From the NCBI GenBank assembly GCA_030248225.1, contig JASANE010021256.1:1-64000 (forward strand): a DNA stretch of 64,000 nt, in the 5' to 3' direction. The stretch is from Trileptium ribeirensis (taxonomy: Eukaryota > Nematoda > Enoplea > Enoplida > Thoracostomopsidae). Numbering within the stretch: position 1 is the stretch's first letter; each line of letters begins with the position of its first letter. Positions 13,001-25,000 of this stretch are shown one piece after another. Both the position numbers and the translations under genes were made by a program. The notes under the pieces are model-generated. The model did not search any database. It was not told where the DNA came from and saw only the letters and a program-made list of their open reading frames with translations.

Positions 13001-16000
13001 CAGTTTTTGAATAAAGCAAGATTTGAAAATTTTCCGACACCACTGTTGCAGCCGCACTTAGTGTAAAATTAGGTTGTTTATGCGAGAGTAAAATTAAAGT
13101 ACCCCACCAATCATCCATCCTATTTTGTGTCATTAGCGATATTAAATCGCAAACGCTTGTTACGGAAAATAAGCTGAATTTGATTCGGTTTTCTCGCTAA
13201 CCCAAAATTGGCAAAATCAAATCCAAGTGCTAAAATTATACCTTGCGTTTTCATATTGCAGAAATTCGCGTTCATGAATGCCTAATTATTTAAATTTTTG
13301 AATGTTCGCGAACAAATTTAATGCAAAAGTGACTTCACAAGCAAATTGATCCTATAGTTACTATCTTGGTGTCAGCAAACAAATCGGTTTAATTCAAATT
13401 CGACAAATTTAAAAAATTGGGTAATTTTGCTTGAATTTTTGCGAACAAAAAATGGCTAGATTTCAATCGCCGGCAGTGTATTTACGAACAGTTTTACGCT
13501 GAATTTCAATTGGCCAAAAAGTGTTGCGTTACAATTTTTATATAAAATTGCAAAATAAGATGGTTGCCGGGGTCACCATAAGTTTACTCGAACATTAATA
13601 GATCTTAATAAATGGTTCGGCATAAAATGCTGAAAAATACCGGAACAGATGCACTCTATTCCCTGTAAATAAATGTGTCGTCGATATAGGAACTTAAATT
13701 GATCTAGAATAATAGCGATAATAAATTAAGTGTAGATTTCGTTTTCCGCTACCAGGTTGGAAACATTGTGCAGTGTTTCACGAACAATGTGTTTGGTGCT
13801 CTGTGTCTTTTTTGTTTCATTTCTTAATGTGATTACCCATGTTCAAACAGTGCGTCTAAATAGAAATATTTAACTAAATATGGTGTCAAAACATTCTGTT
13901 TATGTTTTTACGGGAACTTTAAACCATTTTTGCTTGATGAAAAGTGGGATGCTTTTGTAGTGAGTATATGGAGAATTTTCGTATATTTTACTTACAGTCA
14001 AGCTCAAAAATAAACGAAAATTTTTGGCGAGTCGTTCGCGAAAAATTCACGAATAACATTGAGCAGCTGTTAATTGTTCAATAAGCGCGAACGATTTGGG
14101 AATAATTTGGCTTTATTTGTGAGCGTAACTGTAGATACTCAAATGTAGTATTTCTGGGAAATCATGAGTGTTGAACCATCTGTAATCTGGTCCTGCAGTT
14201 GTAGTAACGGTTAATATTGCAAAAGATTTGGTCAAGTACGTAGTTGTTTTATAAATATTTTTTGGCTCATCATTAAAAGGAGGCGAGCGCAGTATTTCAT
14301 AGAAAAGGCGAGCCCAGTATTTCATAGATCTACATACGGCTTTGCGTTTATATATGCTGTTTTTGTTTCAGTTGATTCGTACGCCGGCACGAAATTTTGA
14401 TGGCATCAAATCACTTTTTGAATATTACAACCGTTTATGTTATATCGACAAGCGGTTCGTGGCCCCTGGTCGAACTATCGGCGTCTTTTTTGAATGGCTA
14501 GTATTAATAATGTTGTTATTCGACTTTTGTTTACGCATGTCGTTTGAACAATGATAAGATATCATTATACCTAACTCAACACATACAGTCGAGGCCAAAC
14601 ATAAAGTGCAATCGAAAACGCTCGAAATCTCAATCGATCGAAATTTTGTTTAATCGAATTCGATAGTAATGTCGATTGATTATTTTGCACTTATTATCTC
14701 TGTGGATCGAGCGTAAAATCTGTTCCCTATTTGAAAATATCGCTTTTGGCAACAGTGACTTCCAATAAACTTTAGTGGTCTGGATCGAATACGTTGGAGT
14801 AAACTTTTGGTTTGTGCTTGCATACAGTGTATGCAATACTGGGAGAGCTATGTGCCTAGAGCGTGAAAAATATGGCTTGAAATTGTAATTTCCGTTGAAA
14901 GTTTTGATTTATAAATTTTTAATGTTTTCGTATTTCCGGCAACTTGAAATTTCGGTGTGGCTACTAAACGCTGAGTAGCCACAATCGCTGGTTTCCCATT
15001 ACTTTGCGAGTTACTAATTTAACCTTTAGCTACAATTTTGACTTGTATAATTTCAAACATAGCTGAATAATATACTTGGTATAATCGGTGCCGTTTATTT
15101 TGCGCAGATGTAGTAATACGTACGTCAGTAAAACTAATTATTCCCATTACTTTGTTTTGCAGGAATTTTAGTTACAGCTAAGTAATACCATACACGCGGA
15201 AGCAGGGGTTCAGGGGTACTACCCCTGAGGTCTCGGAGCCCCACCCCATCCCAAGAGGCCCAGAGGGTACCACCTCACTCCCTTCCCCAACCCTCATGCT
15301 CCCGCCGCCGCGCCGGAGTCGCGATTTCAACAAAAATTGTTAACACTAGGGTGAAAATTGGCAAACATGGGAGTAAAATCGGCAAAAATAGATCTTGTAC
15401 GGACGGGGGTTAGTCACATTTTCAGCACACCCTGAAGGACCGTTCTTGAGCGTCTCTTCCCTGCCTCCCTTAGGCGACTGCTCCCGCTGGCTCCTGCTAT
15501 CCCTTCCGATACCGCGGAGCGTCAACATATATGGCTAATATTGTCTGATAGGGCAGGTGATCTCTAGAGCTACTATTTGTCGTGTTCATGGTTATCTTGA
15601 AAGTGTCCCTGTTAGCTGCTGGAGGGCTAGCGCACTATCGAGCATTTTTCCATTTTTAATTTTATTAGTCAACCCTAAAATTATTACATTTATTATTTAA
15701 AGAAGCATTTTCCTGAAGAACTTATAAAATAATATTACATAATCTATTTTCAGTAATGGTATTGGTATTTCGCTTTTTTCTATACAGTCACAACGCAGCA
15801 GTCATTTCACTTTAGCGCGTTAAAGAGGTATCATTGGATACGTATCGAGGCACTAATAATGCGGAAATTTGACTGATCTTAGATATCTGGAAAGTGTCTC
15901 CAGTTGTACGCTGAAACCGTACAAATGTTGCTCCAAATGTGCCGCACGTAGAATTTTTTCAAAGTGTACATAAGTTTTTTTAGGCGTTAAGCTTATTATG

Positions 16001-19000
16001 CATTTGTGTACGTGTATAATATGAGTGCGGCGGGTCAAATTAATGTTATTGCCGTGTTCTCGTACCAAAGTTCGTCCGACATAATGTTTTTGCATTTTTC
16101 GGTCAAATTAGGGACCTAGTTTAGATTTAGATATAAGGTGGTGGATTTTGGATTGACGAATGCTCTTTTAACTGTACTATCAGAATTTACTTGCATCTCG
16201 CCGATGGCAGTGGTTGTGCCTTTCCCTGCTTAGCGGCGAGGTTGCCCCGGTTCGTGCCCCAGCCTCTGCTATAACTATTCGGTGCCCCGTGTCAGCTCCT
16301 CCATCAAAAAAATTGAAAAAATTATGGCGAAATTTAATTTAATTTTCAAAATAGTACGTTCGATGTGGGCTGCCCCAGGTTAGTGCCCTACCACAAATTT
16401 TTACCCAGTGGTGATACCAGATATATAAATAAAATTTTATTTACAGTCCCCATATATATACTATAAATTTTGCAACTACACTCAGTCTGGAGTAGCGCAA
16501 ACTTACTAAGTGGCGCGTTAAACAGTTGTTTTTGTTAATATAGCGACTGAATTAAAATTTAGGTATGACGTGAGAAGGGGTTCAATTTTTTGCTTGTTGT
16601 TGATTTTTTAGTGAGTGAAATAAAACAAGGAGAGTTGTTGTTACTGAAAAAGTTTTTTTTATTTTATAGCAAACCCAAAAAATTGAGCAAACAATCTGCA
16701 AGCAAGCAGTCTTTAAAGCTAATTTTTACGATGAAACAAAATATTGTTTTCAGGAATTACATGAGGGTTTCTCCGATTCCCGCCATGGGAGTTTTATTCG
16801 AACTTGTAATATTAGTTATGGTTTGATAGCGAGCTTTTACTCTTGTTATTGGATATTTGCGTATATGATAAGGCTTACGGTTACAAGTGAGAAATTAACA
16901 TTGCTATCCGATATTCATTCGGTATGTTTTAGGTATGATTCGTTTTCTGGCGTGCCATCTGTACAAAAGTCAGTTGCGTTTGAAAAAGGCAGCATTCTAT
17001 ACAACCTTGGAGCCCTGTTTACTCAGATTGGAGCGAAACAGGTATTCAGTTATTTTAACAAAGCTTTTCTGATGCAAAACTCTTTTCACTGTCTTGGCCT
17101 TGCCTGTTCATTCCCTGAATTTTTTGACCAACTGGGATACCCTGAATTCTAAACAGGGCTTGACGCATGCGATGGGGTACTACCGGGTGCTTCGGAATAT
17201 AAAAATTAATCTAAAAGTCTTAGAAACGCTGTTGGGACGTCAGTGCAGGTTTACAGTAAACCTTCAAACTAATTTTTACGAAAATCATAAAGTTTAAGTA
17301 AACCGGTTAGTCTAACCAACATAGTGTTTTTAAAAACACAATTGACATGTTTTTGTCGAACTGATGGCTCTTAAATTATTTATAGATTATACAAGACATT
17401 ATTTTATATTGCGTCGACTGTAGGTATACTAAATGCACTGTTATTAAATATTTCGGTTTAATTTTTGGTCGCTTTTGCGGTATCCTATCAATTTTGTTTC
17501 GGCGTTCATTAAACCGAATTTAAGAATAATGTGAATGTCATCATGATTAGTGTGGAGAAAATCAACTATCTGTTGTGTGGGACGAATGTTAAACATATTA
17601 AAGTAATTGAATAATATTGAGCTGCCAGTGTCGAATAAAAAGATCAAAAGGTATTTGAAAATGTTAGTCCTGTTTTCATCATGTTTGTTTGTTCGGTTGC
17701 TCTGTTGATTACAATTTTATTTTTTAAGTTACCTAAGCTTAGAGCCCGCGGCTGCATAATTACGTGTTTCAATCGTGGATAGCATTACACTGAGGTGGAT
17801 AAAGAGTTCGGTAATAATAAAGAGTTCGGTAATAAATTTGAATAATATGGAGCTGCCAGTGTCGAATAAAAAGATCAAAAGGTATTTGAAAATGTTAGTC
17901 CTGTTTTCATCATGTTTGTTTGTTCGGTTGCTCTGTTGATTACAATTTTATTTTTTTAAGTTACCTAAGCTTAGAGCCCGCGGCTGCATAATTACGTGTT
18001 TCAATCGTGGATAGCATTACACTGAGGTGGATAAAGAGTTCAGTAATTTATTTGTATTATTGCAGGATCGGCATACCATCGATGGCCTGACGACGGCGTT
18101 GGAATGTTTCAATCGAGCAAATGGCGTTTTCCAGTATTTGAAGGATAATTTCTCTCATGCGCCGTGCATTGATATGAAATGGAATACACTTGACTGCTTA
18201 GTGGCTCTTCTTACGGTAGCACCGTTTGCATAGTATAAGCTAGCGCATTTATATATTCGTTATTTAGCTAGGCTGCCCAAAAAATAATGTTTACAATACG
18301 GCCGTTTATGTTTAGCCACTAGCTATTTTGAAAATCAGTGCAATGTAACACAATCATAAAATTTTCCCAATTGACATGCGGTGTATTGCGGACGTTGCTG
18401 CAATGCCGCACCTGCTAAACAAAAAATTCGCATAGTCGTGTGCGACATTGTTAAAGTTTCAAGTTGTGCAGTATTGTTTCAATTAATGCGAACAGATTTC
18501 GTGCAGTCACAATGCGCTAATAAAGTCGTATCTCAGGTAATGCAAACGCATACAGCAGAAACATTTACTATAGGTAATAGCAGCCATTAAACGTTTCTCT
18601 GCTGCTGCGTAACCTTTGAGTAAACTAAACTATAGCTGCAGCAATCTATATGATTTTTTTTCAATAGTTGTGCTAACTAAAAAGTCGCGTGGTGTAGGAT
18701 ATAAAGAGTATTCTTAATCGTATTTGCAAAATGTGTAGTGATTTTGTAACGATTTTCCTGACTCTGACCGCCAAATTGGAGTAGCTAACTTTCCCCGTTT
18801 TATAGCTGTCACATTGGAAAGTTTATTGCTTTTAATTTCTTGCTGCCTGCTTTGTTTATTGCTGTTAGTTACTTTCTCCCCGCTTTAAATTATTAAGACT
18901 AGAGCATCTGCAGCGTTTCTAACTTTTTTGAGAAACTCACACCACAGTGCAAATGCTAAGCAATTTAGTGCAGAGCAGGTATTTTAAAACGTGTTCGAGT

Positions 19001-22000
19001 GGTCTAGCCCGTTGTTTCGTGCTACCAGTCCAGAAGGCACGTGTTTAACTACCGCAGCCTTTGGAATTTTTATATTTGGAGTCGTTTTTTGTTTTAAGCA
19101 AATAAATAATGATCCTAACATAAAAGTCATCATGGGAGTAACATGGCACTAAGAACATTGTGGTTGATTCATTGCTATGTCATTTATTTTGTTGATCTGA
19201 ATTGATAACAGATGAAATTATATGCCAACGTCGAGAATATTAGGTTCACAAATATTAACCGCAGAAGTGTAGAAGCATAGATTACTAGACAATAGGCTTC
19301 GGCTTAAACAAAATAGTAGAAAACACAACAGTTCATGCGAAGCATGTAGTCATAAAATAGGGTCAGTCAGTTTTCACCCACAGAAATGAGGGTGTTTAGC
19401 ACAAAACGCCGTTCGCATCATATTTTAACACTTTAGGCAGACTTTAACACATTTTAAGCAGACATCATTGATTAATCTAAGATTTATCCACTCTTGATAT
19501 CGCTTTGACAGTCATACTTCTTGGAAAATATACCTAATGCATGACGAATGTTATCTTTCTGTAACATAATGAATGCTGAGGCGATTAATTCTCGAATTAT
19601 GATATAATCTAAAGCAATTCGCACAGATAAAAATCATTGATTCCTATCGTGAATAGAAGTGCCTTAAATAGATCGCTAATTCGTTTGTTAATTGACAAAA
19701 GTGTTCATAAAGATTTTGTTCTTGGAATTGAAAACAATTTGTACCAAACATACTGCAGCCGATTTGAGTTACTTTTATGCAAAGATAACACGATTTGCGA
19801 TTGCTGTTATTATTTTCCAGGAATTTAACGTGTCTCTCAAAGTGTGTAGTATTAGTTTTGAAATTACGGTGTACAGGTTGTGTTGCGTACAGTTTATGGT
19901 AGTTTTAAATGCATGATGTGTGAGATGAAAATTTCTATGCAGTCATCGCCCGCGATAGCATCGGGTAGTCTACACTATGACAATAATAATTATTCGATTT
20001 GTTTTAGTCACAAAGTCAAGAATGTGTCTACAAGCGCTGCCTCGTTCGATATGGGAAGAAGGTAAACGTGAAAGAAGTGTTTGGGATTGCTGCCGAGGCC
20101 GCACATGTAAATTTTGTTTATTGTTTTATCGCTTATTAAACAGTAGTTGTGAATTATTATAAAAATCACTTTTTACTCGGTGACGTGAGGACGAGTACCG
20201 TGTGTGTCGGTATTGTGCTTTGCACTCTGTTCTGGATAATTATTTCAATTTATTATTGAAACAATAAAGTTGTTGAATGGTTAACTTGACGCCAGTCACC
20301 GGCGGAGCTCATTCAACTGAGTTGTTACAAGTGTGTGCCGCGTCTGTAAGCAGATATATTGTCATTTGTAGTGTCTTCCGCAGGATTGCGTAATACTAGC
20401 AGGCTACCACACATAGAAAGTGGTTGCCCTCGTCCAGCGACACGGTACCAATGCTTCAGGTGTTCTGCAGTCAAGACTTTTCAGCTTATACTTTGTAATT
20501 ATTGCATAGGCAATAATATTCTTAATGTTAGGTTTAGACAGCATGTGCAATATTATCTGGCCTGTCCACAACCTTCCGACAAGTGGGGAACTTTTGTTCA
20601 TTCGCGGATGAAATTTCTAAGTGCGTGATAGCGTAAAATTTTGCTCTGTATGCTACATATTTCTATATTATTTTCAGTTAATTTCAACTGTCGTACAAAT
20701 ATTTCCACGACCAGCTTGCGTTGTAAATAGTAGTAATTAATTTATTAAAAACATTTGGCATGCAAATGGAAGCTCCTGCCTAAAGCAGTAGGCTCCAGGG
20801 TACCCACCTGTAAAATGTTGCCACTAAACGTGAGGTCAGTTCTGGCACTTCAGTATTAGTTGGGGATGTGAATATCTATTTATATATCATTAACATATAA
20901 GTTATGTATGGGAAGAAGTGGAGAGCCGGAACCCTCCAGGTGGTTGCGCTCTTATATACTGGGTAACTGTGCTGGAAAATCCCGGATATTAGAAGACACC
21001 TTAGAAAATTCTAGAATTTTGAATGGTCATACGGTAAAATGGAGTAAATCCTTGAAAATTGCTAAAAAATTCTGCAATTTTATACATTACGTCTTCCTTC
21101 TTTCAGATGTTGCCTGCCTGACCACTGAGCGCCAAAATTTTTGACGTTGTCGCGAGTTTCAATGCTATGCTTTACAGGTTTATAAAAATAGGTGTTCTTA
21201 GCGATTGTGAAAAACTAGTGTCATGTGTCGATTTACGCCTCTCGAAATAATAGAAAATTCCTTTAAAAATTCTCGAAAATGCAAGAATTTTGTAACCGGA
21301 AACCCGTGGGGACCCTAATTTATGTCTAACTATATTTATGTTTATAGTACGTGATTTACCTAACATCGTTTCGGTGACTGTAATTTGTTCTATTTCGATG
21401 CCCTGTTTGTTATGTTACATTAGACCTGTAAGATCAACGAGATATTGTCTTCACTAGCCAAAGAAGCGCCTCATAGTATGAACCAAATTCAATACTCATC
21501 GCTTTACTCGCTAATGTTTCAGTTGAGAATGGCGTTATTTTTAAAATATGGAACATACTGTAAGTGTAAGATTCGAACTTTACGTTCTATAGTAAATCAT
21601 GTACTTTAAACGTTTTTTCCATGATATGGCTGTCGCTCTTCCGTTCGACTGTGACACTATAATTCCGTTGATTATAACCGGTTTGTATTGTTTTCCTTTC
21701 GTATTATACAAGCTTTATTAAGGGTTGCCCAAATCAACTTCAATTTTAGGTGTCTGCGTCGTATCGTGCCTGCCATGTGCGTATTTCTCAGCACTCTGTC
21801 GCATGTCACTTGCCCACGTCTTGGTCAGAAATGATTGCCGTTAAACGGGACTACTATCGAGCGCTGTCGCATTATTACAGTGCACTCGGTGTTTTAGCTA
21901 CCCGGAGTAGTACGTTACACATATCGTTATTTATTTACTCTAACTGTTAAAGTTTTGTTTTCAAATATGGGAATTAAGATTATTATCAATCGTCATCTAA

Positions 22001-25000
22001 TTTAAATAATAGTCGAACTTGGCAGCGAAGTTCTCTTGTTTCTTCTAAAAACTAAATAAAATAATGAGTGTGCTACTAAATAATTATATGCTGCTGCGTT
22101 TTGTAATTTGTATGACAGATATCTACTCAGACATATACATCAGACCTTATATCATATTAGAACATTGATAGGCGTAATTTAAATATGGAGATGTGTGATT
22201 TTTCTACCATCTTTGTCAGCGAACTGTGCAGGATTCCTTCATTATTTTGGCGTTTACTGAAACATTGAATTTTGAGAACTTTGATTTGAAAGCGCCTGCT
22301 TGAATAATACGTAACGAAGCAGGGCCAATCCGCCTACGTCTCCCGGCAAAACCATATCCGAACGGAGAAGACAAATAAAACTTAAGAAAGACCACTGGGA
22401 AAGCAAAACACCAAAACGTCGAAAAGAAAAAATATAAATTGGTCATTTTATCAGCGTAAGTAGTACCTTTGTGACGTAACAGAAAACTTAAGTATTTTAA
22501 GATATTTTGTAAACTGTTCAAATGACTTTAAAGTAATTAACAACTTTGCGTTAACTTGTAAACTCTAATTGCAAACACCTTTAATGTCGCGCAAAAATAG
22601 TGTTGTGTTTGTAATTATGTACTTTTAAATCTGAAGATTAGTTTGCGATAGCTGAAAAAGAATTAAAACCTGATGAGAGCAGGATATTGTTGTTTTAGAG
22701 CTAAACAATATAATTTCGGTGCACCGATCAGTGATGAGAAATTTGTAAAAACACGTTTTAGGCGAAGCTATCACACATTTGGCCTAGATATTAAAGATTT
22801 TATGATAGTATTATGGGCAGGGATAAGGTTTTGCCATATCCTGATATCTGGGTAAAATCGTGGGATATATGAGGATATGCGGATGTGGACAACCATATCC
22901 TAAAATTCCAAACCTCTATTTAAACTTCAAATTACTAGTCTTTGAGATTCAATATTACACCTCTATTTTATGGTGCACTAAGGATTTGAGGCATAAACAA
23001 ACATTCTTTTGCTACAGTGCTTTTGCAGCATAGGCTTACGTTATGTAAAGAATAGGCCTATTTAAATGAACACTATTTAATGTATAGTGGACACTATTAC
23101 ATATTGTTAACACTAATGTATTCGGAGTAACGTTGAAATTTCGAATATTTTGGTATCTTTTGTATCGCGTTACGGTGCCAGAGAGCCAGCAGGGCCTAGC
23201 TGGAAGCCAGAGAAGCAGGATTGTCAATAACTTTCAAGTTTAGTGCAAGCAACCGGTGCCATATTCGTATTTAGTTCGTACAGAAATATATTTTGATACA
23301 CTGACTTTACCATTCATTGGAAAGTTCGCCAGGGGTCCTGCTGGTTCGGAATTGAGGGGGGTGCCAGGTTTTGTCAGGCGGCGTGAAGTGCCCTGACCGA
23401 ACTGGAGGTCGAATTCGATGGTGGAAATCTAGAGTTTTCAAATTTAATATTTTTCGGTGAAAACCCCAAAACTGATAACAAATAACTAGAAACCAACTTT
23501 TCAACCTATTTTTGCCGGAATAATCAAATTTTTAACTCCATAAAAGGATTTTTATAAAAAATTAAACAAGTTTTTATTTAACTGGGGGTACTGTTACAGA
23601 GGAAAGCGAAAAATTTCGCCTGGGGCTTCAACCGGAGGGCACCCGTTGTTGCTATAAAAATGTCAGATGCCCGTATCAAACAATTGTCTGCGATAGAAAT
23701 CTATACAGATTTAAAAATGGAATTGTTTTGGGTTTCCAATTAACCTGTAACCCAGGACTGTCAAATGAAGCGCTGTTGTCTTCTTGGCCTATGGCAAGAC
23801 ATAGCATACAGTAAATTTGACCGCCTAAAGCCACAATTATGTGGATCCAACGACAAAAACTCTTATAAAAAGTTGTGGAAAAACATTTATTTGGTGACTA
23901 TTTCTTCTGTTCTGTCCACAGTGGGAGACCCTCCCCCACTTTCCAAATGCTCCCATGTTCGTGGGATTTTCCCCCATGTCCGTCCCCTCACTCGGCCGAA
24001 AACCCCCATGTTCAACTAATTCCAAAAAATTTTTATGTCTAAAAATTTATGTTTTTTTTTGCAAATTGATTTTTCTAAAATAATCTTTAGCTTGAAAATA
24101 CATCCACGATAGTAAAAATGCATGAAAATATGGAAATATTTAGTATTTTTAAGCAAAATTTATCCCCCACATTTAATTTTCCACCGAGAATGAACATGGG
24201 CGCCCCCCGAAGTTCCCTCCATTTTTTGGAGGGTTGTGGACAGGCCAGTCTTCATGGGATCCTCATTAAGGCTTTGTGTTTCTTTACCAGTAAAATTTTG
24301 AACTGGTCTGGGAATGCAATGTCAGCATATCCTAATATCACGAAGTCGCGCATAATATTCTTACATGAAATCGAATCTGGAAGGGATGTATTTGCCCATC
24401 GCTAACCAGAAGTCACAATAAGTTTTGGTATAAAAAAATTTAATGTGGGCTTATATGGCATTCCGCAGCATTTAAAGGAAATAAGTTGCAAATGAAAATA
24501 TAGCAGGAACTCAATGTTTCTATGTTTACCGTGGCTTTTATTTTAAGGTAAAATTTGAAAAGAAAGTACTGAGTTTCCACCTTCGAGTGCTAGTGGGGAA
24601 TGTGAAAATTTCTTTTTTGTCTGTCGGTGTCATTCTTAACTCATCACCGGATGGGTGGATTTCGACAAAATTTTTTGTTGGATAGCAAAAGCGATAACGA
24701 TGCGGCCTTTAGTTGAACGCTAAGAGCTACGAATCCATAATCTTACTGGTTAAAATGGCAAAAACAGTCTTTTATGGGTCCTTCACCAAATCATGCCATA
24801 CGGATACCGGTGTTTCGGAGCCTCGTGACTTAGTATCTCGTGACGTCGCATCGAAAAATGAAGACTACGATAACCAGAATCTATTACGATGAAGACCAGA
24901 ATCTACTACTGTACTGTTAATCGTTTTTTGTCAGAAAAGCTCTTTTAGAGTATTTTATAAAAAACCCCAAAAAGTTAAATTTACAAAAACCTTTCAAAGC

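Larger units (their letters stand above)
12056..14371. other. Rhophilin intron 3
   Basis: A 2.3-kb intron ending in ttttgtttcag. It contains a two-copy local duplication (12199-12427) and a 473-bp MITE (13101-13573), both listed separately. Near 14281-14325 a short tandem pair (ggcgagcNcagtatttcatag twice) is visible. Confidence 0.7.

Noticed and set aside
19637..20650. Coding exons in rhophilin intron 7
   Set aside because: Several frames of 60-90 codons occur on both strands, but none aligns with rhophilin or another family, and exons 7 and 8 join directly in phase.
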